From assembly GCA_017428525.1 (NCBI GenBank), contig JAFRQQ010000034.1:29982-93981 (forward strand): a DNA stretch of 64,000 bases, in the 5' to 3' direction. This document shows, piece after piece, positions 7,111 through 15,225 of this stretch. This DNA is from Clostridia bacterium (GTDB lineage: Bacteria; Bacillota; Clostridia; Oscillospirales; Acutalibacteraceae). Every line of letters begins with the position of its first letter. Position 1 is the first letter of the stretch. The notes beneath the pieces are model-generated. The model had not been told where the DNA came from, did not search any database, and saw only the letters and a program-made list of their open reading frames with translations. The position numbers and the translations under genes were made by a program.

Positions 7111-8643
7111 ATGAAATTCTACAAAGACCATTATGACGTGATCGTCATCGGCGGCGCGCTGGCGGGGCTTTCCTCCGCGCTGATGCTCGCCGACAAGGGC
7201 AAGGACGTGCTCGTGCTCGAGCGGCACAACCTGCCCGGCGGCATCGCGTCGAGCTTTGTGCGCGGCGGCATCGAAATCGAGGCTGCCCTGCACGAGATGA
7301 TGAGCATCGGCGACAAGGACAATCGCCTGAAGGTCGGCAAATTCTTTGACGATATGGGCGTGGATATCGAGTGGCTCAAGGTGCCCGAGGCCTATCACGC
7401 CTCGCTTCCCGGCATCGAGGTGACGCTGCATCCGGGTCTGGAAACCTTTGCGAAAGAAATCGACGCGGCCGTGCCCGGCACCTACGACAAGGTGCTGCGG
7501 CTGCTGAACCTGTGCAATTCCGTGTTTGACAGCGTGAACGAGCTGTCCATCCATCCGATGAGCAAGGCGAAAATGCTCATGAAGCATGAGGCCTTTGTCA
7601 AGACCGCCGGCTACAATACGCAGGAGGTCATCGACAGCTTTGACCTGCCCAAAAAGGCGCAGGATCTGCTGGCGCCCTACTGGATCTATGTCGGCAGCAG
7701 CTTTGCGGATCTGCCGTTTACGATCTATTCCGTGCTCATGGCCGATTACGTCGGCTACGGCTCTTACATCCCCAGAAAATTCAGCCACGAAATGTCGCTG
7801 AAAATGGCGGAGCGCGCCGAAGCGATGGGCGTGCAGATCGAATACCGCCAGCATGTGGAGAAGATCCTGGTCAAAGACGGCAAGGCCTACGGCGTGCGCA
7901 CCGCGCGCGGCGACGAGATCCATGCCGATTACGTGATCTCCTCCTCCTATCCCAACAAAGTCTATACCTCTATGATCGAGCCGGCGGACGCGGTGCCGGC
8001 GGACGCGATCAAAATGGTCAACGGCCGCCGTATCAGTCTGACGGCGTTCTCCGTGATCATGATTCTCGACGATACCGCCGAGGCGCTGGGCATCAGGGAT
8101 TACAGCGTCTTCCGCGGCGATACGATGGATACCGAAGCGCTTTATGAAGATCTTGCCGGCCTCGGGCCGTATCGCTATCTGACCTGCATCTGCCACAATC
8201 TCGGCAATGACACCGCCACGCCGCCGGGCACCTGCTCTTATTCCATCACGACCCTGCCGCGCGTGGACGGCTGGAAGACCGTCGAGGCCGAGGACTACGA
8301 CAGGATCAAGCATCAGGTCGCCGCGCAGATGATCGACGATATGTCCGCGTATCTGGGCGTGAACCTGCGCGATCATATCCTGGAGATCGTGATCGAAACG
8401 CCGATGACCGTCAACCGCTACACCAACGCGTGGAACGGCTGCATCTACGGCTATGCGCACACCATGGAGGATCATATCATCGCCCGCCTGCAGACGGCGG
8501 AGCACGAGAGCTTCATCCGGCATCTGGAATTCTCCGGCGCGCACGCCATCTCCGGCGACGGGATGGGTCCTGCCGTGACCAACGGCAGAAAGGCCGCAAA
8601 GAATGTGCTGGATACCATGGCGGCAGAGGAGGCGAGCAAATGA
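7111..8643 (+). CDS. CrtI/carotenoid-isomerase-like FAD oxidoreductase
   Basis: A 510-residue protein of the phytoene desaturase / retinol saturase superfamily. It starts with a Rossmann fold (VIVIGGALAGLSSA, then LERHNLPGG) and ends with the family C-terminal FAD loop SGDGMGPAVTNGRKAA. The usual GxGxxG reads G-G-A-L-A-G here, with the middle glycine replaced by alanine. ATG 7111 was chosen because an earlier in-frame start would overlap the isomerase gene, and a GAGAGGG site precedes it. Members desaturate, isomerise or saturate long hydrophobic chains. Beside a fatty acid isomerase, an ACP and a reductase, a role as fatty-acyl double-bond isomerase or reductase is a reasonable inference. 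Its stop overlaps the next start (ATGA). Confidence 0.8.
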   Translation: MKFYKDHYDVIVIGGALAGLSSALMLADKGKDVLVLERHNLPGGIASSFVRGGIEIEAALHEMMSIGDKDNRLKVGKFFDDMGVDIEWLKVPEAYHASLPGIEVTLHPGLETFAKEIDAAVPGTYDKVLRLLNLCNSVFDSVNELSIHPMSKAKMLMKHEAFVKTAGYNTQEVIDSFDLPKKAQDLLAPYWIYVGSSFADLPFTIYSVLMADYVGYGSYIPRKFSHEMSLKMAERAEAMGVQIEYRQHVEKILVKDGKAYGVRTARGDEIHADYVISSSYPNKVYTSMIEPADAVPADAIKMVNGRRISLTAFSVIMILDDTAEALGIRDYSVFRGDTMDTEALYEDLAGLGPYRYLTCICHNLGNDTATPPGTCSYSITTLPRVDGWKTVEAEDYDRIKHQVAAQMIDDMSAYLGVNLRDHILEIVIETPMTVNRYTNAWNGCIYGYAHTMEDHIIARLQTAEHESFIRHLEFSGAHAISGDGMGPAVTNGRKAAKNVLDTMAAEEASK

Positions 8644-9824
8644 AAATCAAAGGCTTTTTGAAAGACGTCACCGGCGCTTCCCGCGTGACCAAGGCGCGGC
8701 TGAACGCCTTCGCAACTGCGTCCGCGACCCCGCAGGCGGCCGACCCGATCGCCGCCGTTGTGAAGGAATGGCATCCCGGCCGGCTCGCGCTGGTCGTGAC
8801 CGACGTGCGTGAAACGGGCAAAACGGCCAAAACCGTGCGCTTCGCGCGGGCGGACGGCGCAAAGCTGCCGTTCTTCTATGCCGGCCAGTTCATGGTGCTC
8901 GATTTTGAAATCGACGGCGCCGTCATTTCCCGCCCGTATTCCATCAGCTCCGCCCCGTATCAGGCGCGGCAGGAAAACGGCTTTGCGGAGATCACCGTGC
9001 GCCGTTCCCGCGGCGACGGCTTCATTGCGGATTACATCAACGACAACGTAAAAATCGGCGACAGCTTCACGGGTCTGATCGGCTGCGGGCAGTTTTATTA
9101 TGAACCGCTGCGCGACGCAAAGCACGTCGTGGCGCTCGCCGGCGGCGTGGGCATCACGCCCTTCGCCTCCATGGCAAAGGAGATCGCAAACGGCACGCTC
9201 GATTTTGACCTGACGATCCTTTACGGCTCCGTGGCGGCCGACGACATCCTCCTCAAGGAGGAGCTGGAAGCGCTCAAGAGCGACAAGGTGCATGTGGTGC
9301 ATGTGCTTTCGGGCGACGACCCCGCGTGGCAGGGCGAAAAGGGCTTCCTGACCGCCGAGCTGATCAAAAAATACTCCGCGCCGGATACGACCTATTTCAT
9401 CTGCGGCCCGCAGGCGATGTATACCTTCCTGCGCGGCGAGCTGAAAAAGCTGGACGCCCCGCAGCGCCGCATCCGCTTTGAGGTCTTCGGTCAGGCGAAG
9501 GATATCACGTCCTTCCCCGGCTATCCAGTTGAGATTAAGGACAAGACGTTCAGCCTGACCGTGCGCCGCGGTCTGCAGGAGGACGTGATCCCCGCAAAGG
9601 CGACGGAGAGCCTGGTCGTGGCGCTCGAGCGCGCGGGCATCCGCATCGAAACGGCCTGCCGCAGCGGCGAATGCGGCTTCTGCCGCACCAAGGTGCTCGC
9701 CGGCAGCGTCTATATCTGCCCCGAAAACGACGGCCGCCGCGCGGCGGACAAGGATTTCAACTATGTCCACGCCTGCGCAGCCTATCCGACCAGCGATGTG
9801 ACGATCAAGATCCCGATCGAATAA
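8640..9824 (+). CDS. FAD/NAD(P)H reductase with C-terminal [2Fe-2S] ferredoxin domain
   Basis: A 394-residue electron-transfer protein. After an N-terminal segment of about 45 residues comes an FAD-binding barrel with the RPYSISSAPY flavin motif, then an NAD(P) domain (ALAGGVGITPFASM; later YFICGPQAMY) and a plant-type ferredoxin domain with Cys340, Cys345, Cys348 and Cys379. This order (flavin, nicotinamide, ferredoxin) is that of phthalate-dioxygenase-reductase-type proteins. The start overlaps the preceding stop by ATGA, so the CrtI-like protein and this reductase are coupled and probably work as a pair, the reductase passing electrons from NAD(P)H to the flavoenzyme. No oxygenase is present, which fits an anaerobic reductive role. 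Confidence 0.9.
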   Translation: MKIKGFLKDVTGASRVTKARLNAFATASATPQAADPIAAVVKEWHPGRLALVVTDVRETGKTAKTVRFARADGAKLPFFYAGQFMVLDFEIDGAVISRPYSISSAPYQARQENGFAEITVRRSRGDGFIADYINDNVKIGDSFTGLIGCGQFYYEPLRDAKHVVALAGGVGITPFASMAKEIANGTLDFDLTILYGSVAADDILLKEELEALKSDKVHVVHVLSGDDPAWQGEKGFLTAELIKKYSAPDTTYFICGPQAMYTFLRGELKKLDAPQRRIRFEVFGQAKDITSFPGYPVEIKDKTFSLTVRRGLQEDVIPAKATESLVVALERAGIRIETACRSGECGFCRTKVLAGSVYICPENDGRRAADKDFNYVHACAAYPTSDVTIKIPIE

Positions 9825-9837
9825 GAGGTGCTTTCAT

Positions 9838-12651
9838 ATGGTGAAGGAAGTCAATCCCAGGATACACGTCAATGAACGGGATTACCCCGTGGACGCGCAT
9901 CATTGCGACGATCCGGAAAAGGCGAAGCTCGTCAAACAGCTCGCCGTGCTGATCACGGACTCCATCCCGCGCAAGCTGCCCGGCGCGCTGAAGGAAAACC
10001 ACATGGATTTCTGGATTCTCGACCGGCTGCTGACCAAGGATGAGGTCAGATTCATGCTCAGCTTCAAGCAGCGCCGCGTCGGTCTGACGACCCCGGAGCT
10101 TGCCGCGCGCAACAATATGACCGAGGAAGAAGCGCAGAAGGTGATCGATCACCTGCTGTGGATCGGCATCATCGAGCAGAACCGCGACAACGCCGATCAG
10201 CATATCCAGTACTGGATCCCCAAATGGGTGGTCGGCTCCGGCGAATACATGGTCGAGCATCCGACGCTGTGCGAGACGAATCCCGAGGTCGCGACGATGT
10301 TCAACCTCGCGCCGCAGGAGCCGCTGGAGCTCGCGGCCAAGCTTGTGCCGCCGGGCGGCGCGGGCATCGGCATGCACGTCATCCCGGTCGAAAAAGCGAT
10401 CGATCCTCAGATGGAAAGCGTCAGTGTGGAGCATCTCTCCCACTGGCTGAATAAAAACGATAAATTCTGCAAGATGGTCTGCGCCTGCCGCAAGGCGCAG
10501 CGCGTACGCGGCGAGGGCGTGGGCGATATCGAGGGAAAAATGTGCATCGGCGTGGGCGATATCGCCGAATTCCTGGTCGAGAGCGGCAAGGACGCCGAAT
10601 ACATCACCCGCGAGGAAGCGCTGGAGATCATCGAGCGCGCCGAGCGCAAGGGCTATGTGCATCAGATCACGAATCTGGACGGCCCGAACCGCATCGTCGG
10701 CATCTGCAACTGCTCGGCCGGCAGCTGCTACGGACTGCGCACGAGCCAGCTGTTCAACACGCCGAATATGTCCCGCTCCGCCTACCGCGCGCATGTGGAT
10801 ACCGAAAAATGCGTGGCCTGCGGCAAATGCGTGGAGGTCTGCCCGGCGGGCGCGGCCAAGCTCGGCCAGAAGCTCTGCCGCGCGGACGGCTCCAAGGTGA
10901 AATATCCCGTGCACGATCTGCCGGACGATCACGTCTGGGGCGAGGATCGCTGGGATCCCGATTACCGCGACAGCAACAAGATCAACTGCTATGAAAGCGG
11001 CACTTCTCCCTGCAAGACCGCCTGCCCGGCGCATATCGCCGTGCAGGGCTACGTCAAAATGGCGGGGGAGGGGCGCTATGAGGACGCCGTGCGCCTGATC
11101 CGGCAGGATAATCCCTTCCCGGCCGTCTGCGGCGCGGTCTGCAACCGCCGCTGCGAGGACGCCTGCACCCGCGGGAAGATCGACAAGCCCGTGGCGATCG
11201 ACGAGATCAAAAAGTTCCTCGCGCAGTGGGAGCTCGCGCACCCGACCGATTTCAAAGTGCGCAGCGAAAACGGCGAGGGCGATCAGTGGAGTGATTACAA
11301 AATCGCCGTCATCGGCGCCGGCCCGGCTGGCCTGACCGCCGCGTGGTATCTGCGCGCGGAGGGCTACCCCGTGACCGTGTTTGAAAAGGAGCAGCGCCCC
11401 GGCGGCATGCTCATGAACGGCATTCCGAATTTCCGGCTGGAGAAATCCGTGCTGGAGAAGGAAATCGGGATCATCGAGGCCATGGGCGCGGAAATTCGCT
11501 GCGGCGTGGAGGTCGGCAAGGACGTCACGCTCGATCAGCTGCGCGCCGAGGGCTACAAAGGCTTCTTTATCGCCATCGGTCTGCAGGGCGGCCGCATGGC
11601 CGGCGTGCCCGGCGAGGACGCCGCGGGCGTGCAGTCCGGCGTGGCCTTCCTGAAAGGTGTGAATCTCGGCGGCAAAACGTCGCTCGCGGGCGACGTCGTC
11701 GTCATCGGCGGCGGCAATGTCGCGGCGGACGTCGCGCGCACCGCGCTGCGCTGCACCGACGGCAAGGTGACGATGCTCTGCCTTGAGCAGCGGGAGGAAA
11801 TGCCCGCGGCGAAGGATGAGATTGCCGAGATCCTCGAAGAAAAAATCGAAATCAAAAACGGCTGGGGCCCGAAAGAGATCCTGTCCGAAAACGGGAAGGT
11901 CACCGGCGTGGTATTCAAAAAATGCACCCGCGTGTTTGACGATGCGCACCGCTTCGCCCCGCAGTATGACGACAGCGATACGATCACCGTGCCCTGCGAA
12001 AACGTGCTGATGGCCATCGGCCAGAGCGCGGAATGGGGCGACCTGCTCAAGGGCAGCAGGGTGCAGCTGCGCCCGAACGGCACAGCCGAAGCGGATCCCG
12101 TCACGATGCAGACGGCCGAGCCGGATATCTTCGTGGGCGGCGACATCTTCCGCGGCGCGCGCTTTGCCATCGACGCGATTGCGGACGGGCGCGAGGGCAT
12201 GGTTTCGCTCAACCGCTTCGTGCATCCCGGCCAGTCGCTGACCATCGGCCGCGACCGCCGTGCATTCATCGAGCTGGATAAGGACGACATTCTCATCGAA
12301 TCCTATGACAACGCGCCCCGCCAGACGCCCGGGCTCAAGCCCGGCGATCCGCGCGCGACCTTCGGCGACCTGCGAGAGCCGCTGACGGACGAACAGGTGA
12401 AGGTTGAGGCCGGCCGCTGCCTGAAATGCGGCGCGACCACCGTGGATTTCAATATGTGCATCGGCTGCGGCCTGTGCACCACGCGCTGCGAATTCGACGC
12501 GATCCATCTCTCCCGCGATCTGCCGGCCTGCAGCGACATGCACACCGCGGAGGAAATGATGAAGCTCGTCGGCCCTTACGCCCTCAAGCGCATGGGCAAG
12601 ATCATCAAGCGCAAGCTCACCGGCAAGGGTGAATACGAGTCGGAGCAGTAA
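9838..12651 (+). CDS. Large multi-cluster Fe-S/FAD oxidoreductase (GltD-like core, ferredoxin domains at both ends)
   Basis: A 937-residue protein. Residues 1-150 look helical. Cys pairs lie at about 215/217 and 290/292/297, and a ferredoxin motif CVACGKCVEVCP at 325-335. A GltD-type Fe-S domain follows (Cys392, 396, 431, 435, 439, 443), then FAD motif GAGPAG at 493, an NAD(P) motif GGGNVAADVA, and a C-terminal ferredoxin half with CIGCGLCTTRC. It starts at 9838 after AGAGGTG, 13 bp behind the reductase gene, and ends the rightward operon before a strong terminator. It is paralogous to the truncated gene at 1-1690. The architecture suggests an electron hub linking NAD(P)H with ferredoxin; whether it bifurcates electrons is unknown. 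Confidence 0.85.
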   Translation: MVKEVNPRIHVNERDYPVDAHHCDDPEKAKLVKQLAVLITDSIPRKLPGALKENHMDFWILDRLLTKDEVRFMLSFKQRRVGLTTPELAARNNMTEEEAQKVIDHLLWIGIIEQNRDNADQHIQYWIPKWVVGSGEYMVEHPTLCETNPEVATMFNLAPQEPLELAAKLVPPGGAGIGMHVIPVEKAIDPQMESVSVEHLSHWLNKNDKFCKMVCACRKAQRVRGEGVGDIEGKMCIGVGDIAEFLVESGKDAEYITREEALEIIERAERKGYVHQITNLDGPNRIVGICNCSAGSCYGLRTSQLFNTPNMSRSAYRAHVDTEKCVACGKCVEVCPAGAAKLGQKLCRADGSKVKYPVHDLPDDHVWGEDRWDPDYRDSNKINCYESGTSPCKTACPAHIAVQGYVKMAGEGRYEDAVRLIRQDNPFPAVCGAVCNRRCEDACTRGKIDKPVAIDEIKKFLAQWELAHPTDFKVRSENGEGDQWSDYKIAVIGAGPAGLTAAWYLRAEGYPVTVFEKEQRPGGMLMNGIPNFRLEKSVLEKEIGIIEAMGAEIRCGVEVGKDVTLDQLRAEGYKGFFIAIGLQGGRMAGVPGEDAAGVQSGVAFLKGVNLGGKTSLAGDVVVIGGGNVAADVARTALRCTDGKVTMLCLEQREEMPAAKDEIAEILEEKIEIKNGWGPKEILSENGKVTGVVFKKCTRVFDDAHRFAPQYDDSDTITVPCENVLMAIGQSAEWGDLLKGSRVQLRPNGTAEADPVTMQTAEPDIFVGGDIFRGARFAIDAIADGREGMVSLNRFVHPGQSLTIGRDRRAFIELDKDDILIESYDNAPRQTPGLKPGDPRATFGDLREPLTDEQVKVEAGRCLKCGATTVDFNMCIGCGLCTTRCEFDAIHLSRDLPACSDMHTAEEMMKLVGPYALKRMGKIIKRKLTGKGEYESEQ

Positions 12652-12667
12652 ACAGCAAATAAAAAAG

Positions 12668-12699
12668 TCGGGCAGCCGCTGGACGGCTGCCCGATTTCT
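12668..12699 (+). terminator. terminator after the oxidoreductase operon
   Basis: An 11-bp perfect stem (TCGGGCAGCCG with its complement, 12668-12678 and 12684-12694), then TTTCTGT. The A-run at 12661-12666 also makes it usable for the convergent muramidase gene. Confidence 0.8.
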
Positions 12700-12716
12700 G
12701 TCTGTGTGTTTGTGTT

Positions 12717-13979
12717 TTAGGCCTCCGAGCTGCCGCCCGTGAGGGAGCGGACGAAGGCGACGATCATCTGCACGAATGCGATGAACAGCTGCACCATCAT
12801 CTCGAGAATGCCTTCGCCTTCCTCCTCCGGCTGGGTCGGATTATCCGGCTCCGTCGGCTCCGGCGGCACGGGGATCACGGTGATCGTGACGCTGTCCGTG
12901 AAGGTCTTGACCTCCGGCGCTGCATCCGGCGCGGCTGCGGGAAGGGTTACGGTGCGCGTGGCCGTCACGGTCGCGCTGCCCTCCGCAAGCGCGGTCAGAA
13001 CGCCCGCATCCGTCACGGAAAGAACCTCCGGCGCGGAGGAAACATAGGCAACGCCGCCATCCGTGCCGCCGAGCGCGCTCACATCGCCGTGCGCCGTGAG
13101 ATGCCCCGTCTCGCCGACGGTCAGCGTCAGCCGGTCGGTCGTCAGCTGCAGATAAACCGGCTCCGCCGGCACACCCTGCTTGATGTAATAGAAGCTCTTG
13201 TCCACATTGCCGCTCACGCCCTTGCACGAGCCGGTGGAGGTGTACTGCCACATGATGTAATCGCCGTCATAGTTCGCGGCGGTGCGGTAGGCGGCCAGCC
13301 AGACCGGATAGCGCCCGCCCAGCCGCGCGACATTGATGTGGCTGGTGAACATGAACGGATTGGCATAGATCATCGCGTCATAGCCGCCCGCGGCGATCCG
13401 GTCGCAGAAGGCCAGGCAAAGATCCGCGATTTCGTTCTTGCTCAGATTGGCGTTATAGAAGCGGCCGGTGTAGTGCCCGCCGGATTCCGCGAATTCGCAG
13501 TCGTAGGCAACCGGCAGCTGCAGGTCGTAGCCGCTGAGCTTTTCGAGCACGAGATCCGCCTCTTCGGCCGCCTCGGCGTTGTTGGTCGCCTGCGTGTAGA
13601 AATAGACGCCGACCTTGATGCCGGCCGCCTGCGCGCCGCGGATGTTGGTCACAAACTGCGTATCCTCGCGGAGCACGCCCGCGTCGCCGTAGCCGCGGTA
13701 GCCGATGCGGATCATGGCGTATTTGATGCCGTCCGCCGCCACGGCCGTCCAGTCCACGGTGCCGTTGTGATAGGAAACGTCGATCATCGTTTCAATGTCG
13801 TAGCCGGTCCGGAAGCGCGCATCGTGCTCATAGTCCGCATTGGTTCGGACAGCGCCGCTCTGACGGCTGCGCGCAAGGCGGCCCGTGAGCGGGTCGTCGT
13901 CGCCTGCGGCGTTGGCCGTCACGCCGAAAAGCAGGACGGCGAGCAGGACGCAAAGCAGACGCTTACAAAGTTTTTTCAT
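12717..13979 (-). CDS. secreted GH25 muramidase (lysozyme) with Big2-like domain
   Basis: A 420-residue protein with a signal peptide (basic start, Leu-rich core, cleavage near TANA). A GH25 domain spans about residues 65-270: IDVSYHNGTVDW contains the family Asp, YDCEFAES the catalytic Asp/Glu pair, and MWQYTSTG closes the barrel. A bacterial Ig-like (Big2) domain follows (LTTDRLTLTVGET ... EGSATVTAT), then a Pro/Glu linker and a C-terminal hydrophobic Phe/Val-rich helix. ATG 13979 has GGGGGG 7 bp upstream; the earlier ATG at 14000 lacks a site. It should cleave peptidoglycan beta-1,4 muramyl bonds outside the cell. The C-terminal tail resembles that of the protease at 59321. Confidence 0.9.
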   Translation of the reverse strand: MKKLCKRLLCVLLAVLLFGVTANAAGDDDPLTGRLARSRQSGAVRTNADYEHDARFRTGYDIETMIDVSYHNGTVDWTAVAADGIKYAMIRIGYRGYGDAGVLREDTQFVTNIRGAQAAGIKVGVYFYTQATNNAEAAEEADLVLEKLSGYDLQLPVAYDCEFAESGGHYTGRFYNANLSKNEIADLCLAFCDRIAAGGYDAMIYANPFMFTSHINVARLGGRYPVWLAAYRTAANYDGDYIMWQYTSTGSCKGVSGNVDKSFYYIKQGVPAEPVYLQLTTDRLTLTVGETGHLTAHGDVSALGGTDGGVAYVSSAPEVLSVTDAGVLTALAEGSATVTATRTVTLPAAAPDAAPEVKTFTDSVTITVIPVPPEPTEPDNPTQPEEEGEGILEMMVQLFIAFVQMIVAFVRSLTGGSSEA

Positions 13980-14011
13980 GGAAATCCCCCCGTGTTGCAT
14001 CGTTGCCTTCT

Positions 14012-14020
14012 ATTCTATCA
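14012..14020 (-). promoter_or_regulatory. possible extended -10 element for the muramidase gene
   Basis: On the minus strand the sequence reads TGATAGAAT, an extended -10 form (TGN plus TAGAAT), with no good -35. Weak evidence. Confidence 0.35.
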
Positions 14021-14096
14021 GCGGATTATGAAATCCGTATGAACAAACGCCGCTTTTTTCGCCGGCGACGAAAAAACAGGGCGCAGAAATTCGGGA

Positions 14097-14125
14097 TTGA
14101 TTTTTTGCGCCGACTGTGCTATAAT
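14097..14125 (+). promoter_or_regulatory. sigma-A promoter of the barnase/barstar operon
   Basis: TTGATT (14097-14102), 17-bp spacer, TATAAT (14120-14125). Confidence 0.8.
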
Positions 14126-14191
14126 TCATCTATTGTATGGGATTCTCTTTTTTCAGATAAATGACCGACCTTGGAACTGAGGAGTGCCGGG

Positions 14192-14779
14192 ATGAAAAAA
14201 CATAATCGCAAAAGTCTGCTGATTTTGATCGGTGCGCTCGTGCTTGCCATTGCCTTTGCGGTTTACGGCAGCGTCTCGCACGACGATACCAACACGCAGA
14301 CCACTTCCTATATCGACGCCATTGAAGAAAAGCTGTCCCTGATCACCAACACCGAAACCGCCGTCACGCAGACACAGACGCAGACGGATCCCGGGCAGAC
14401 GAGCGCCACCGACGCCTCGCGGGAGAACGGCGCGGCGGAGCTGGATGAGGATGGGGAATACACAAGCAAAGACGACGTCGCGCTGTATCTGCACCTCTAC
14501 GGGCATCTGCCATCGAATTTCATCACAAAGAGCGCTGCGCAGGCCAAGGGCTGGCCGGGCGGCTCGCTGGAGCCCTATGCGCCGGGCTGCAGCATCGGAG
14601 GCGACAAATTCAGCAATCTGGAGGGCAAGCTGCCCAAGGCCCGACAGCGAAAATACTATGAATGCGATATCGACACGCGCGGCGCCTCCTCGCGCGGCGC
14701 CAAACGGATCGTATATTCCTCGGACGGTCTGGTGTTTTACACAGACGACCATTATGAAACCTTTACGCAGCTGTATTGA
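14192..14779 (+). CDS. barnase-family ribonuclease, secreted or membrane-anchored
   Basis: A 195-residue protein. Residues 1-32 are a basic start plus hydrophobic segment (signal peptide or anchor), and about 33-85 are a Thr/Gln/Glu-rich linker. The rest is a barnase-like domain: VALYLHLYGHLPSNFITKSAAQ, SIGGDKFSNLEGKLP and RIVYSSDGLVFYT all parallel barnase. The catalytic residues are kept: Glu157 (barnase Glu73), Arg172 (Arg87) and His187 (His102), with near-native spacing. It should cleave single-stranded RNA after guanosine. ATG 14192 was chosen for its GAGGAG site. The inhibitor gene follows 15 bp downstream. Whether it is a nutritional RNase or an antibacterial toxin cannot be decided here. 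Confidence 0.93.
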   Translation: MKKHNRKSLLILIGALVLAIAFAVYGSVSHDDTNTQTTSYIDAIEEKLSLITNTETAVTQTQTQTDPGQTSATDASRENGAAELDEDGEYTSKDDVALYLHLYGHLPSNFITKSAAQAKGWPGGSLEPYAPGCSIGGDKFSNLEGKLPKARQRKYYECDIDTRGASSRGAKRIVYSSDGLVFYTDDHYETFTQLY

Positions 14780-14794
14780 CGGAGGGAGCGGAGC

Positions 14795-15070
14795 ATGAAA
14801 ACGGTGATTCTCAACGGCGCGCGCATGACGGACCGTGAAACCGCGCACCGCTATCTCGCGGAGCTGCTGGATTTCCCGCCGTATTACGGCGGCAACCTGG
14901 ATGCGCTGGCGGATTGCCTGAGCGAGTTCTGCGGCGGCTGCGAGATCCTGCTGCTGCACCCCGATGCGCTGTGCGCGCAGCTGGGCTCCTACGGCGAGGT
15001 CATGCTCGAGGTATTCCGCGAGTTTTCGCAGGAGGATACGTTCTACACCTTCCGCTGCATCGAAGAATAA
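14795..15070 (+). CDS. barstar-family RNase inhibitor
   Basis: A 91-residue immunity protein. PPYYGGNLDALADCL matches the barstar recognition helix, with the residues equivalent to Tyr29, Tyr30, Asn33, Asp35 and Asp39 all retained. A GGAGGGAGCGGAGC ribosome site precedes it. It is cytosolic, without a signal peptide, and should block any ribonuclease that fails to leave the cell by inserting the Asp39-equivalent into its active site. The order RNase then inhibitor in one transcript, ended by a terminator at 15079, is a compact toxin-immunity unit. Confidence 0.93.
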   Translation: MKTVILNGARMTDRETAHRYLAELLDFPPYYGGNLDALADCLSEFCGGCEILLLHPDALCAQLGSYGEVMLEVFREFSQEDTFYTFRCIEE

Positions 15071-15078
15071 TCAGACCA

Positions 15079-15106
15079 AAAGAGCTGCCAACGGCGGCTC
15101 TTTTTT
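15079..15106 (+). terminator. terminator after barstar
   Basis: A 9-bp stem (AGAGCTGCC with GGCGGCTCT, one G-U pair), AAC loop, six T. Confidence 0.8.
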
Positions 15107-15160
15107 CTGCCGGGACACAGAAAATCTATTGAATAGTACTGAAAAACTGCGCATTTTTTG

Positions 15161-15189
15161 TTGATTCTCTCTGAAAAATATGTTATAAT
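15161..15189 (+). promoter_or_regulatory. sigma-A promoter of the GH43 gene
   Basis: TTGATT (15161-15166), 17-bp spacer, TATAAT (15184-15189): the same hexamers as the promoters at 5536 and 14097. Confidence 0.8.
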
Positions 15190-15225
15190 TTATTCATAAT
15201 TTCATTCTTTTGAGGGAACGCGCCT

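Noticed and set aside
4041..12651. Polyketide, aryl polyene or ladderane synthesis cluster
   Set aside because: CrtI-like enzymes and an ACP occur in such clusters, but no ketosynthase, dehydratase or ketoreductase is present; the isomerase points to modification of existing fatty acids.
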